A DNA stretch of 64,000 nucleotides. It comes from Acidovorax sp. Leaf191 (GTDB lineage Bacteria > Pseudomonadota > Gammaproteobacteria > Burkholderiales > Burkholderiaceae_C). The DNA is taken from contig NZ_LMPT01000006.1 of the NCBI RefSeq assembly GCF_001424425.1, forward strand, positions 33,383 through 97,382, in the 5' to 3' direction. This document shows, piece by piece, positions 1 through 8,492 of this stretch (its first letter is position 1; every line of letters starts with the position of its first letter). The notes under the pieces were generated by a model. The model saw only the letters and a list, made by a program, of their open reading frames with translations. It was not told where the DNA came from and did no database searches. The translations under genes were made by a program, and so were the position numbers.

Positions 1-911
1 ATCACCGACAGCAGGATCGCGCCCACCACCGTGCCGGTGATGCTGCCCGCCCCACCCTTGAGCACCGTGCCGCCCACGATCACCGCGGCGATCGCCTCCA
101 GCTCCCACAGCAGGCCCGTGGTGGGTGATGCGGACCCCAGGCGCGGCACGTACAGCAGCGTGGCAATGCCCACGCACACCCCGAGCAGCATGTACGTCAG
201 GATCTTGATCTTGTGCACATCCACCGCCGCGTACTGCGCCACCTGCTCGTTGGAGCCGATGGCCTGCACATAGCGGCCATAGGCCGTGCGGTTCAGGATG
301 ACGCCGCCGATGACAGCCACCAGCAAAAAGACCCAGACCGGAATCGGCACCCCCAGCAGGTTGGCGTAATACACGGGGCTGTAGATGTCAGACAGATCGT
401 TCTCCAGCGTGATGGCCCCGCCGTTCGAAAAATACGTGAGGTACGCACGGAAGATGCCCAGCGTGCCCAGCGTCACGATGAAGGGCTCGATGCGCCCCTT
501 GGTGATCAAGAGGCCATGCACCAGCCCGAACACCGCGCCCAGCACCACCGCCAGCAGCATGCCCACCACCACGGCCGCCATGGGCGAGCCCAGCACGGGC
601 GCCATCGCGTTCATGAACAGGATGACCGAGCCTGCGATCAGCGCCGCCATCGACCCCACCGACAAATCGATGCCGCCCGAGATGATCACAAAGCACATGC
701 CCACCGCGATGATGCCGATGAAGGCCGTGCGCGTGAGCACGTTCATCACGTTGTCGTAGGTGGCGAAATTGCTGTTGAGCAGCGTGCCGGCAATGCACAG
801 CAGCACCAGCCCGATGACCGGGCCCAGCCCGTGCAGCTTGCCCCACCAGGCCGTGGCGCCGCCGTGGCGGCCCGCTGGGGTGGTGGCGTTTTCAGCGGGT
901 ACCTGTGGCAT
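1..911 (-). CDS. Sugar ABC transporter permease (RbsC/AraH type), 3' end outside window
   Basis: Inner-membrane permease of a ribose/xylose-class ABC importer. The reverse strand reads from an ATG at 909-911 ([12 protein letters not shown]...) without a stop to the window edge, giving about 303 residues. The protein is strongly hydrophobic with several membrane helices. Family signatures are visible: GGIDLSVGS after the second or third helix, [14 protein letters not shown] in the middle, and the C-terminal stretch with [15 protein letters not shown]. The start lies inside the end of the ATPase gene (20-base overlap), so the two are translationally coupled. The periplasmic binding protein is not in the window and may lie beyond the left edge. 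The substrate cannot be deduced. Truncated only by the window boundary. Confidence 0.9.
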   Translation of the reverse strand, partial: MPQVPAENATTPAGRHGGATAWWGKLHGLGPVIGLVLLCIAGTLLNSNFATYDNVMNVLTRTAFIGIIAVGMCFVIISGGIDLSVGSMAALIAGSVILFMNAMAPVLGSPMAAVVVGMLLAVVLGAVFGLVHGLLITKGRIEPFIVTLGTLGIFRAYLTYFSNGGAITLENDLSDIYSPVYYANLLGVPIPVWVFLLVAVIGGVILNRTAYGRYVQAIGSNEQVAQYAAVDVHKIKILTYMLLGVCVGIATLLYVPRLGSASPTTGLLWELEAIAAVIVGGTVLKGGAGSITGTVVGAILLSV

Positions 912-2382
912 GTGCGATCAACTCCTCTTCGGTCAAATGTGGTTCTTGCAGCGTGGTCTGCAGCCGCCCGGCGCGCATCACCGCCACGCGGTGGCACAGG
1001 CCGATCAGCTCCATCAGTTCGGAAGAAATCACCACCACCGCCAGCCCCTGCTCCGCCAGGCGCTGCACCAGGTGATAGATCTCGCGCTTGGCGCCCACGT
1101 CCACGCCGCGCGTGGGCTCGTCCAGCACCACCACGCTGGGGCCGGGGTGCAGCACCTTGGCCAGCGCCAGCTTTTGCTGGTTGCCGCCCGACAGCGACGA
1201 CGCGCGCACCTCCAGCGACCCGGTGCGGATGCCGAACTCCTGCACCGCATCGCGCAGCGCAGCCTGCTCGGCCGCCGGGTCGAGCCAGGGCTTGGCGTAG
1301 CGCTCCAGCGCCATCAGCGTCAGATTGGGGCGCAGGCTGAAGTGCACGTGCAGGCCTTTGCCCTTGCGGTCTTCGCTCAGGTACGTGAGGCCGTGGCGCG
1401 CCGCATCGCGCGGGCTTTTCAGATTCACCGGCTTGCCCGCCAACTCCACCGTGCCGGCCGACCGCGGGCGCAGGCCCAGCAGGCCCTCGAACAGCTCCGT
1501 GCGCCCCGCGCCCACCAGCCCGGCAAAGCCCAGAATCTCGCCGCGCCGCACGTCAAAGCTCACGTCCTCGGCCCAGCCCGGCACAGAGAGGCCCCGCACC
1601 TGGATGGCGGGCTCTCCACCCGCAGGCGCGGGCAGCTTGGGCGGGAACAAATCCGCCAGCTCGCGGCCCACCATCAGGTTGGCCATCTGCCGCCGCGTCA
1701 CGCTGGCCGTGGCCTCGCGCGCCACCAGCAGGCCGTCGCGCATCACCACCACCTCGTCGGTGGTGCGCTCCACTTCGTCGAGCTTGTGCGATATGTAGAT
1801 GATGGTCACGCCCGCAGCCTTGAGCCCGGCCATCAGCGCAAACAGGCGCTCCGTCTCGCCGGGGGTCAGGGTGGCAGTGGGCTCGTCCATGATGAGCAGG
1901 CGCGCATTGCGGGCCAGCGCGCGGGCAATCTCCACCAGCTGCTTTTCGGCCACGATGAGCTTCTTCACCCGCGTGTCAGGGTCGAGCGGCAAACCCACCT
2001 GTGCAAGTGCAGCGCGCGTCTTCTCGCGCATCGCCTTGTCATCCAGGAAGGGGCCACGCTTGATCTCATGGCCCAGAAAGATGTTCTGCGCAATCGTCAG
2101 GTCGTCCGCCAGATTGAACTCCTGGTGGATGAGCACGATGCCCTGCGCCTCGGCCGCGCGCGATCCGCCGCCCGGGGCGCGCACCGCGCCGTCCACCACC
2201 ACCTCGCCGGTGGTGGGGCTCTCGTACCCCGCCAGTATCTTCATCAGCGTGGACTTGCCCGCGCCGTTCTCGCCCAGCAGGCCGTACACACGGCCCGGCT
2301 GCAGCGCAAAGCCCACGCCGTGCAGCACGCGCACCGGGCCGAACTCCTTGGTCACATTGCGAAACTCGACAGCGACGCTCAT
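892..2382 (-). CDS. Sugar ABC transporter ATP-binding protein (RbsA/MglA type)
   Basis: Cytoplasmic double ATPase that powers the sugar importer. At 496 residues it has the usual length for RbsA/XylG/MglA proteins with two fused nucleotide-binding domains. The first domain has a Walker A (GENGAGKST, about residues 37-45), a degenerate signature region and a Walker B ending [11 protein letters not shown]. The second has GLVGAGRTE in place of a perfect Walker A, then [15 protein letters not shown] and [21 protein letters not shown] degenerate second P-loop is normal in this family. The gene starts inside the stop of the upstream ROK gene (4-base overlap) and overlaps the permease downstream, so the three form one operon. 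Sugar specificity is not evident. Confidence 0.93.
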   Translation of the reverse strand: MSVAVEFRNVTKEFGPVRVLHGVGFALQPGRVYGLLGENGAGKSTLMKILAGYESPTTGEVVVDGAVRAPGGGSRAAEAQGIVLIHQEFNLADDLTIAQNIFLGHEIKRGPFLDDKAMREKTRAALAQVGLPLDPDTRVKKLIVAEKQLVEIARALARNARLLIMDEPTATLTPGETERLFALMAGLKAAGVTIIYISHKLDEVERTTDEVVVMRDGLLVAREATASVTRRQMANLMVGRELADLFPPKLPAPAGGEPAIQVRGLSVPGWAEDVSFDVRRGEILGFAGLVGAGRTELFEGLLGLRPRSAGTVELAGKPVNLKSPRDAARHGLTYLSEDRKGKGLHVHFSLRPNLTLMALERYAKPWLDPAAEQAALRDAVQEFGIRTGSLEVRASSLSGGNQQKLALAKVLHPGPSVVVLDEPTRGVDVGAKREIYHLVQRLAEQGLAVVVISSELMELIGLCHRVAVMRAGRLQTTLQEPHLTEEELIAHATGTR

Positions 2383-3626
2383 CGTGTGGCCCCCACGGCA
2401 TTGGCTTTGGTCGCAGAAGAAGAGGCACGCGGCGACAGCGCCAAGCTCTGCTGCATGGCCAGCACGCCCGCGCCCACCACGCCGGCATCGTCGGCCAGCG
2501 GCGCGTATTGAATCTCCAGGTGCCGCGTGGAGAGCGCCAGCGACCGGTGGTACACGCTCTGCCGCACCGACGCCAGGAACAGCGGCCCCATGTCCGTCAC
2601 CCGCCCTGCAATGAACACGTGCGACGGGTTGAAGAAATTCACGATGGACGCCAGCATCTGCCCCACCAGGCTGCCCGCCCGCTGAATGATTGCGTTGGCC
2701 GCCACATCGCCCGCACGGCTGGCCTGGGCCACGTCCTCGGTGGTCAGCGTGCCGGTGGCCTGCAGGCGCTCGGCCAGCATCGCGCTCTCGCCCCGCTCCA
2801 CGGCCTCCATCGCCATGCGCGCCATGGCGGGCGCAGCGGCCATCGCCTCCACACAGCCCTGGTTGCCGCAGTGGCAGCGCGGCCCGCTCTGGTCCACGCA
2901 GATGTGGCCCACGTCACCGGCCGACCCATTGGCCCCCCGGTACACCTGCCCGTGGCACACGATGCCGCAGCCAATGCCCGTGCCGACCTTGATCACCAAA
3001 AAGTTGGGCAGATTGCGTTGCAGCCGCCACAGCTCGCCCAGCGCCATCAGATTCACGTCGTTGTCCACAAACACCGGCGCGGCAAACGCCTCGCGCAGGT
3101 AGTCGCGGATGGAGAAGCCGTCCCAGTCGGGCATCAGCGGCGGGTTGACGAGCTGCCCGCTTTCAAAATCCACCGGCCCCGGCAGCCCCATGCCGATGGC
3201 AATGACCTGCGACGCCGCCAGCCCGCAGCGCGCCATTAGCTCCCGCATCAGCCCGCGCAGCCGCGCCAGGATCACGCCCGGCCCCTGGCGCACATCGATG
3301 GGCTCGCGGTGCCGCGCCAGCACCGTCATGTCGGGCCGCATGATGGCCACCTGCATGCTGGTCGCGCCCAGGTCGGCGCCGATCACCACGCCCAGGGTTT
3401 CGCTCAATCGCAGGGTTTCGGCGCGCCGGCCGCCAGAGGATTCTTGCAGGCCCACCTCGTCGAGCAGGCCTTCGTCCAGCAACGCCGCCACCATGGCGTT
3501 GGCCTTGCTCTTGGAATAGGCCAGACGCTGCGCGAGTGCATTGCGCGACGCGCCTGCGGACCAGAAGATGGCCTGCAAGACGCCCAGGTCTTCGGCGCCG
3601 CAGTGACTCCAGCGGGTGGATGGCAA
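2379..3626 (-). CDS. ROK-family transcriptional regulator (NagC/XylR type)
   Basis: Probable sugar-responsive repressor of the ABC importer. The 415-residue protein has an N-terminal winged helix (about residues 10-70, ending DEGLLDEVGLQESSGGRR) followed by a ROK sugar-kinase-like domain. The kinase-like half begins with the phosphate loop GADLGATS (83-90), has GMGLPGPVD and FVDNDVNLMALGE, and keeps the ROK zinc motif CHCGNQGCVE. These features are typical of NagC/XylR/Mlc regulators. It is the first gene of the operon and overlaps the ATPase start by four bases, so it would also control its own synthesis. Inducer and operator are unknown; a dyad lies about 100 bases upstream at 3722-3744. 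Confidence 0.9.
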   Translation of the reverse strand: MPSTRWSHCGAEDLGVLQAIFWSAGASRNALAQRLAYSKSKANAMVAALLDEGLLDEVGLQESSGGRRAETLRLSETLGVVIGADLGATSMQVAIMRPDMTVLARHREPIDVRQGPGVILARLRGLMRELMARCGLAASQVIAIGMGLPGPVDFESGQLVNPPLMPDWDGFSIRDYLREAFAAPVFVDNDVNLMALGELWRLQRNLPNFLVIKVGTGIGCGIVCHGQVYRGANGSAGDVGHICVDQSGPRCHCGNQGCVEAMAAAPAMARMAMEAVERGESAMLAERLQATGTLTTEDVAQASRAGDVAANAIIQRAGSLVGQMLASIVNFFNPSHVFIAGRVTDMGPLFLASVRQSVYHRSLALSTRHLEIQYAPLADDAGVVGAGVLAMQQSLALSPRASSSATKANAVGATR

Positions 3627-3721
3627 GGCTTGTCTCCTGTCGTTTTCGTAAACAGCACCTCATGGGGGTGGGTGCTTGGACAGGGATGCTATGCGGTCTA
3701 CTTTGGCCGGGCAAGACTGAA

Positions 3722-3744
3722 CTTTGACCAACTTTCAACCAAAG
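3722..3744. promoter_or_regulatory. Candidate operator dyad upstream of the ROK gene
   Basis: CTTTG and CAAAG arms are separated by 13 bases, with further partial symmetry inside. The dyad lies in the AT-richer gap upstream of the ROK start, where a repressor operator would be expected. Purely positional inference. Confidence 0.3.
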
Positions 3745-3904
3745 CAATCCTATCGAATCGTTGCTACTCGGTTACCAACGACGAACCGTTACTTAGCTAG
3801 CCTTCGGATCTGATGCCAAGCTTACGAAAGCGGGGTCGTCATTGTTTCAATAGGGCGCTATAGTGCTTGCAGTTGTTAGCTCCGAAGTATCAAAGCCAGG
3901 GGAT

Positions 3905-3936
3905 CCATTAATCGGAACTAACCACCCCATTAATGG
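3905..3936. promoter_or_regulatory. Paired ATTAAT repeats upstream of the AT-rich ATPase gene
   Basis: CCATTAATCGG (3905-3915) and the perfect 10-base palindrome CCATTAATGG (3927-3936) start 22 bases apart, about two helical turns. They sit 29-60 bases upstream of the ATG at 3965, a plausible place for a dimeric regulator to bind over the promoter. No factor can be named. Confidence 0.35.
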
Positions 3937-3964
3937 CATGCCTATTGCATAAAGGGTTTACACG

Positions 3965-5221
3965 ATGCTCACTCCAAATGATGTTTTCACTCCTGGGCAG
4001 CTCCCAATTCATCCTACGAATATTTATGCGAATCGAGGAGCATCAGAGAAGCTCTTCACAAAAACGTTAGCGCGAGGAATGGTACCTGTTGTGTACGGTG
4101 AATATGGGGTTGGAAAAACGTCAATGGCACGGTACGCACTTCGTGAGAAGGATGAAGCCGGTCTTCTCGTAAATATAGAGAGCGTTGCCGATCAAAAATT
4201 GGATGCAGTATTTGCAAGATGCCTAGAAAAGTTAGGTTATACCGTACAAACTAAAAAAACAACTAGCGCCACCCACTCAAACACGCACGAGCAGTCCGCT
4301 CAAGCTGGTGCATCTGTTGGAGGCTGGGCAAATGCCGTGGTCGCATCAAAGCGCACAAATTCATCAGGCTCGGCCTCTCAAAAAGAAGAGCAGTTCGTTG
4401 TAACCTCGCCAACAGACTCAAAAATAATTGAAGTATGCGAGGAAGCAGGTGTTGCTTTGTTAATCGATGAATTACATCGCGCCACACCAGATTTCTCAGA
4501 AGAGTTGGCGAAGTTTATAAAAAGCTATGGAAATGCAAACTGCAAAAAATTTCGAATTGTTCTATTAGGAACAGCTTCAGACGCCAGCAAGCTAGTATCT
4601 TCAGACCCTGGCATCGATCGCCTAATACAGGAAGTGCATCTGACATCAATGACGAATTTCGAATCCGAATATGTTGTAAACGAGGGAATGAAGGCGCTTG
4701 CCATAACGATTGAACAAAATGTCATTGACAAGCTTGTGAAGACGTGCGTAGGCTCTCCGAGTATTCTTCAGTATTTGTGTTTAGAAGTAGCTGAGGCCGC
4801 CTTTGAACGCACGCCACGTAAAGTGCTTGCTACTGACGTACAGAATGCGGTGGACTCGTTTGTAGAAACAAAGATGGCGCGGTTAAACAAAGCCTACATT
4901 TCCGCCATTGAAAGCACAGGTGAAATTCGCTATAGAAAACAGATTTTGCGAGCGATGGCAGAATGCGATGACGAATATGTAACCATGGAAATGATCAAGA
5001 ATCGAGTTTCCACCTACTTGGGCAAGGACGTACCAAGCACATCCTTATCCGGCCCTTTACGAGATTTGAAAGACGAGCGGTACGGTCCAGTTCTAAACGA
5101 CGTAGAGCGCCCAGAGGGGGTAGATCGCTTAAACAACTACACGACTTTTAAAGACCCCGCTCTTAAGGCTTTTGTACGGCTCCAGGTACTTAGAGAAGAA
5201 GGCAGCAGCGAGACAAAATAA
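3965..5221 (+). CDS. Orphan AAA+ ATPase with winged-helix-like C-terminus, AT-rich
   Basis: A 418-residue P-loop ATPase of unknown role. Residues 45-53 are a Walker A (GEYGVGKTS), 164-169 a Walker B (ALLIDE) followed by LHRA, and near residue 200 there is a sensor-like LLGTAS. Between 93 and 150 lies a Ser/Thr/Gln-rich, probably disordered insert. The last ~100 residues (from ILRAMAECDDEY) resemble a winged helix that ends with a predicted lid against DNA or a partner. The architecture recalls TniB/ExeA/Orc-type AAA proteins, but no transposase is nearby. Base composition and codon use are strikingly AT-rich against neighbours, indicating horizontal acquisition. It may be a single-gene defence or mobile-element relic; no function is assigned. 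Confidence 0.8.
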   Translation: MLTPNDVFTPGQLPIHPTNIYANRGASEKLFTKTLARGMVPVVYGEYGVGKTSMARYALREKDEAGLLVNIESVADQKLDAVFARCLEKLGYTVQTKKTTSATHSNTHEQSAQAGASVGGWANAVVASKRTNSSGSASQKEEQFVVTSPTDSKIIEVCEEAGVALLIDELHRATPDFSEELAKFIKSYGNANCKKFRIVLLGTASDASKLVSSDPGIDRLIQEVHLTSMTNFESEYVVNEGMKALAITIEQNVIDKLVKTCVGSPSILQYLCLEVAEAAFERTPRKVLATDVQNAVDSFVETKMARLNKAYISAIESTGEIRYRKQILRAMAECDDEYVTMEMIKNRVSTYLGKDVPSTSLSGPLRDLKDERYGPVLNDVERPEGVDRLNNYTTFKDPALKAFVRLQVLREEGSSETK

Positions 5222-5252
5222 ATCACCCCGGGAACTACTTTCCAAATCAGGG

Positions 5253-5273
5253 TTATCGGGACTATGCCGATAA
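5253..5273 (+). terminator. Hairpin downstream of the AAA ATPase gene
   Basis: TTATCGG and CCGATAA form a perfect 7-bp stem around a 7-base loop, 31 bases after the ATPase stop codon. The sequence after it is T-containing (GTGTTTATTC) but has no clean T run, so it is a weak intrinsic terminator candidate. Confidence 0.45.
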
Positions 5274-5349
5274 GTGTTTATTCAAAATTCCGCGAGACAT
5301 TTACTTGCCTGCGCCGCACTGAGGTTCGCCCAACGGCTCCCGGCCTTTA

Positions 5350-5820
5350 TCAGAGTTCACGGGGCACCACCCCCACCGCCTCGCACCAGCGGCGGTAGTC
5401 AGCCCGCCGATCAGCCGTGGTGATCCGCTGCAGCACCGCATGGTGCGGCCCCAGGTATTCCACGCTGCCCTTCACCACGACATGCACCAGCAGCTCTTCG
5501 GTGCCCGTCGCCTCCCACCAGTCCACATTGCCGGCGGGCTCGTGGATGTAGTCGCCCGGCCGCACCACGCGGCCATCGTTCAGGCGGCGCTCGCCTGCCA
5601 GCGTCAGGGCGTGCACTTCGCCCGTATGCCGGTGCAGGCCCAGGCGCGTGCCGGGCGACAGGCGCATCAGTTCCACCCAACCGGCATCGTCGGGCAAGAA
5701 CTGAATGGGCAGGGACCACTTGCCTTCGCCTTCGGGAATCCATTCCGCCAGGCCCGCACGCTCCAGCGTCTGGGCCACGATCACGTCGGCAAGGGGGTTG
5801 TTCGTTGTCGTCATCGTCAT
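5350..5820 (-). CDS. Cupin-domain protein, 2,4'-dihydroxyacetophenone dioxygenase-like
   Basis: A 156-residue single-domain cupin. The metal-binding motif is clear as HRHTGEVH (residues 63-70), followed by the second cupin strand (RVVRPGDYIHEPAG) and a later histidine in LLVHVVVKG. The protein resembles the dioxygenase-like cupins annotated as 2,4'-dihydroxyacetophenone dioxygenase, which cleave carbon-carbon bonds of hydroxy-ketones, but sequence alone cannot distinguish an oxygenase from a binding cupin. It lies about 50 bases downstream of the tautomerase gene on the same strand and both diverge from a LysR gene. An operon degrading an aromatic or keto compound is likely. Confidence 0.75.
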   Translation of the reverse strand: MTMTTTNNPLADVIVAQTLERAGLAEWIPEGEGKWSLPIQFLPDDAGWVELMRLSPGTRLGLHRHTGEVHALTLAGERRLNDGRVVRPGDYIHEPAGNVDWWEATGTEELLVHVVVKGSVEYLGPHHAVLQRITTADRRADYRRWCEAVGVVPREL

Positions 5821-5868
5821 GTCGGTGCTCCTGGTAGCTATTGGTTGATGGCTGGCTTGATTGCTTGC

Positions 5869-6267
5869 TTATTGCTCGGGATGCTGGTGGCGGTACTCCT
5901 GCGTGCGGCCGCCAAAGCCGTAGGCGGCGGCCCGCACGTCCTGCACGTAGACGTAGCTTTCGGGGTGCAGCGCGCCCAGCAGGCCCTCGAAGGCTGCGAA
6001 CGCCTCGGCGATGTAGCGCGCCTTTTCGGCCTTGGTGTTGGTCTCGTCCACCACCTTGACGTCGAAGTAGAAGCTCGACTGCTTCAGGTCGGCCAGCGAC
6101 CGGCCGGCGATGTACCAGTCGGCCGGGTCCACAAAGGTGATGACCACGGCGGTCAGGTCGCGCCGCTTGCCGAGCACGCGGGTGGTCAGGTCCAGCAGGG
6201 TTTCGGCAATGCGGACAGACAGCTCGGGCGTGCGTTGGGCAGACACTTTGACGTTGAGGATGGGCAT
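5869..6267 (-). CDS. 4-oxalocrotonate tautomerase-family protein (132 aa)
   Basis: The start chosen is the ATG at 6265-6267, preceded by a GGAG ribosome site, because it places proline directly after the initiator (MPILNVKV). In this superfamily the exposed N-terminal proline is the catalytic base after Met removal. An upstream in-frame extension would bury it. The 132-residue length is about twice the classic 62-residue 4-OT, as in cis-CaaD/MSAD-type long tautomerases. It probably interconverts enol and keto forms in a catabolic route with the neighbouring cupin, under the divergent LysR regulator. Exact substrate unknown. Confidence 0.8.
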   Translation of the reverse strand: MPILNVKVSAQRTPELSVRIAETLLDLTTRVLGKRRDLTAVVITFVDPADWYIAGRSLADLKQSSFYFDVKVVDETNTKAEKARYIAEAFAAFEGLLGALHPESYVYVQDVRAAAYGFGGRTQEYRHQHPEQ

Positions 6268-6325
6268 GGAGGGCTCCTGTTGAATGCATCGGGTTGAACG
6301 AGCCTTCACTGTAGAAATTGCGCTC

Positions 6326-6348
6326 CGCCACGGAAACCGCCCGTGGCG
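6326..6348. promoter_or_regulatory. Inverted repeat in tautomerase/lysR divergent promoter region
   Basis: CGCCACGG and CCGTGGCG are perfect 8-base arms around 7 bases, in the middle of the 117-base divergent intergenic region. It could be a LysR binding site or a hairpin in the lysR leader. It lacks the T-N11-A form. Confidence 0.35.
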
Positions 6349-6384
6349 ATAATGGCTTTTGCTCCGCACGCAAAGGCGCGCACG

Positions 6385-7335
6385 ATGAAACAAGAACCCC
6401 GCTCCTTCCTCCCCGATCCGGCCGACCTGCGGTGGCTGGTGCGGTCGCTCGACCTGCGCTCGTTTTCTGCGGCGGCGCGGGAGATGGATGTGGCGGTGTC
6501 GGTGGTCGCGCGTGGTGTGGACCGGCTGGAGGCCGGCTACGGTGTGCGCTTGCTGCGCCGGTCCACGCACGGCCTGTCGGCCACACCCGAGGGTGCAGAG
6601 CTGGCGCAGGAAGCGCGTGCCTTGCTGGCGCAGCTGGAGGACATCGGGGCATCGCTGTCGGACCAGCGCAGCCGCGTGGCGGGCACCTTGCGCCTGGCCT
6701 CCAGCCAGGAGATTTGCGAGGCGCTGGTGCTCCCCCACCTGGCCGACCTGCAGGCGCGCTACCCCGCGCTGCGGGTGGAGCTGCTGGCCGATGACCGCGT
6801 GGCCGACCTGGTGACGGAGGGCATCGACGTGGCGCTGCGCACCACCGTGGGCCACAGCGACCTGGTGGTGGCGCGCGCGCTGGGCCGGTTCGAGCGGCGC
6901 CTGTACGCGGCTCCGGAATATTTGCGCCTGCACGGCACGCCCGCCGACCCCAGCGATCTGCAGCAGCACCACACCGTCACGCACACCGCGCAGGGGCTGG
7001 CGGTGACCTGGGCATTTCTCAATCCACGCGGCAACGCACAGGGCAAGCCGCTGGAGGTGACCGTGCGCTCGCGCCTGGCCGCCAGCAGTTCGGCCCTGGT
7101 GCACCACGCGCTGGTGGGCGGCGCGGGCATTGGCATGCTGTCGTGCCCGCTCGCGGCGGCCGACGTGGCGCAAGGCCGGTTGGTGGAGGTGCTGGCGCCT
7201 TTTGCGTCCCGCACGGTGCACACGCTGTACGCGGTGTCGTCACCGGGCCGGCGCAATGCGGCCAGGGTGAAGGCGGTGATTGATTTTCTGGTGAAGGCGG
7301 CCAAGGACCGGTGGGCGCTGGCGCCTGTGCGTTGA
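6385..7335 (+). CDS. LysR-family transcriptional regulator
   Basis: A 316-residue DNA-binding activator/repressor. The N-terminal helix-turn-helix spans about residues 10-70 (DLRWLVRSLDLRSFSAAAREMDVAVSV region), followed by the effector-binding fold with QEICEALVLPHLADL and a typical C-terminal half. I prefer the ATG at 6385 over the upstream in-frame ATG at 6343, because the extra 14 residues match nothing in the family. It diverges from the tautomerase/cupin operon, which it probably controls in response to a pathway intermediate. Confidence 0.88.
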   Translation: MKQEPRSFLPDPADLRWLVRSLDLRSFSAAAREMDVAVSVVARGVDRLEAGYGVRLLRRSTHGLSATPEGAELAQEARALLAQLEDIGASLSDQRSRVAGTLRLASSQEICEALVLPHLADLQARYPALRVELLADDRVADLVTEGIDVALRTTVGHSDLVVARALGRFERRLYAAPEYLRLHGTPADPSDLQQHHTVTHTAQGLAVTWAFLNPRGNAQGKPLEVTVRSRLAASSSALVHHALVGGAGIGMLSCPLAAADVAQGRLVEVLAPFASRTVHTLYAVSSPGRRNAARVKAVIDFLVKAAKDRWALAPVR

Positions 7336-7384
7336 GGTTATTTTTTGCACCACCGGCTGGCTGGTCCGGGGGGTTCCTGAAGTT

Positions 7385-7492
7385 GAACAACCGGTCGGGC
7401 TGAGCCTGTGGAAGCCTTGCGCGGCGGCGCTTCGACAAGCCTGTCCTGAGCCTGTCCTGAGCCTGTGGATGGGCTCAGTCAACGTGAACGGT
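7385..7492. repeat. REP-type repeat pair
   Basis: A degenerate copy of CGTTCGGGCTGAGCCTGTCG is followed by an inverted, expanded copy in which CCTGTCCTGAG units repeat. Located between the convergent lysR and methyltransferase genes. Same family as repeats at 8.3, 10.0, 13.0, 15.4 and 16.8 kb. Confidence 0.75.
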
Positions 7493-7493
7493 T

Positions 7494-8243
7494 TCAGGGC
7501 GAGTGGGCGCCGCGTTCACTGGAGGCCGTTGCCACCCAGCCCCTGAACGCGAACCCCATGTAGAACATGCGCACATCGCCGAACCCGGCCTCGCGCAGGA
7601 TCGCCTCGTCCTCCTGCGGCGTCAGCACCGCCAGCTCGGCCGCCACCTTGGCACGCCCGCGGTCGGCCATCTCCGGCGCCATGCCGGACGCCACCTGAAA
7701 CGCCGCATAGCGCGACAGCCACAGGTCACGCTCCCCTGCCCCGCCTTCGCCCCGAGCACCTTCACCATCGGCCACGCTCAGGTGCACCGCGACGAACGGC
7801 GCGCCGGGCTTCAGCCGCCGCCGGATCTCGGCCACCATGGCCGCACGCTCCTCGCGCGGCACAAAGTGAAAAGTCAGCAAACACGTCGCGCCATCGAACG
7901 GCCCGGCCGGTGCGCTCTGCACATAGCCGTGGTGCAGCGCCACGCGGTCGCCCGACACGCCCGCGCTTTGCAGCCGCTGCGCGGCCAGGTCCAGCATGGG
8001 CTGGCTCGGGTCCACGCCGTCGAAGCGCCAGCCGGGGTGCGCGCGCGCCATGTCCTCCAGCTCCAGCCCGCCGCCCGCACCCACCACCAGCACCCGGCCG
8101 TCGGCGCGCACGCGCTCGGCCAGCAGGATGCGCACCATGGGCAGCAGGCTGTCGTAGCCGGGCACGTTGCGGCGGGGGCCTTCGGCGTAGCGGGCGACGG
8201 CGGCGGGGTCGGTGAAGGGGGTCGTGGTGGTGGGATGGGGCAT
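7494..8243 (-). CDS. Class I SAM-dependent methyltransferase
   Basis: A 249-residue soluble methyltransferase. Motif I, the SAM-binding loop, is VLVVGAGGGLE near residues 50-60; the acidic end of strand 2 follows in FDGVDPSQPML, and motif IV is in the CLLTFHFVPRE region, where the aromatic/His residues usually contact substrate. The size and order fit the UbiE/Tam-like class with no added domain. Substrate not recognisable. It stands alone between REP repeats on both sides, with the downstream lysR converging, so it appears to be monocistronic. Confidence 0.82.
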   Translation of the reverse strand: MPHPTTTTPFTDPAAVARYAEGPRRNVPGYDSLLPMVRILLAERVRADGRVLVVGAGGGLELEDMARAHPGWRFDGVDPSQPMLDLAAQRLQSAGVSGDRVALHHGYVQSAPAGPFDGATCLLTFHFVPREERAAMVAEIRRRLKPGAPFVAVHLSVADGEGARGEGGAGERDLWLSRYAAFQVASGMAPEMADRGRAKVAAELAVLTPQEDEAILREAGFGDVRMFYMGFAFRGWVATASSERGAHSP

Positions 8244-8312
8244 GGTGTGGTGTGCGGGGGGTACGGCGTTTTGCGGTAGAGGTTGAGCCGAGGGTTGGCC
8301 GGGTTGGCGCAG

Positions 8313-8340
8313 GGTTTCGACAGGCTCAACCCGAACGGGT
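8313..8340. repeat. Single REP-type repeat
   Basis: One copy of the GTTTCGACAGGCTCAACCCG element, upstream of the methyltransferase start. Confidence 0.65.
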
Positions 8341-8387
8341 AGGGGTATGCGACAGGGGGCAAAAAATACAAGACGAATTGGCCCTTA

Positions 8388-8430
8388 CCGCTTTTCTAGC
8401 AAGCGCTAGCAGCTATCAATTCAGTAGTGA
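8388..8430. repeat. AGCTATCAATTCA-type intergenic repeat
   Basis: Contains AGCGCTAGCAGCTATCAATT, the core of a second repeat family also present near 18.85, 44.95, 46.77, 53.49 and 63.6 kb. It lies between methyltransferase and Rrf2 genes. Confidence 0.65.
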
Positions 8431-8475
8431 ACCGTGAGCCCTCCAGCGCTCCTTCTGAGCCCATGCTAACATCAC

Positions 8476-8492
8476 GCAACTTTGAATGTTGC
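8476..8492. promoter_or_regulatory. Dyad abutting the Rrf2 start codon
   Basis: GCAAC (8476-8480) and GTTGC (8488-8492) flank seven bases and end exactly before the ATG at 8493; an overlapping dyad, AACAT-N13-ATGTT, runs 8468-8490. A position over the translation start suits autorepression. Confidence 0.4.

Larger units (their letters stand above)
3627..3964. other. Intergenic region between divergent ROK operon and AAA ATPase gene
   Basis: About 340 bases without a gene. Base composition falls from GC-rich near 3627 to AT-rich from roughly 3710 onward, so the AT-rich segment begins well before the ATPase start. It holds the dyad at 3722-3744 and the two ATTAAT-centred repeats at 3905-3936. 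Both flanking genes must be transcribed from here. I saw no transposon ends or tRNA remnant. Confidence 0.6.

Noticed and set aside
760..2511. Long antisense open frame opposite the ABC ATPase gene, rich in His, Arg and Gln
   Set aside because: It is a by-product of high third-position GC in the real gene; composition is unlike a protein and no motif is present.
3627..5349. Transposon or integrative element around the AT-rich gene
   Set aside because: No transposase, integrase, terminal inverted repeats, target duplication or tRNA target was visible; only the composition supports transfer.
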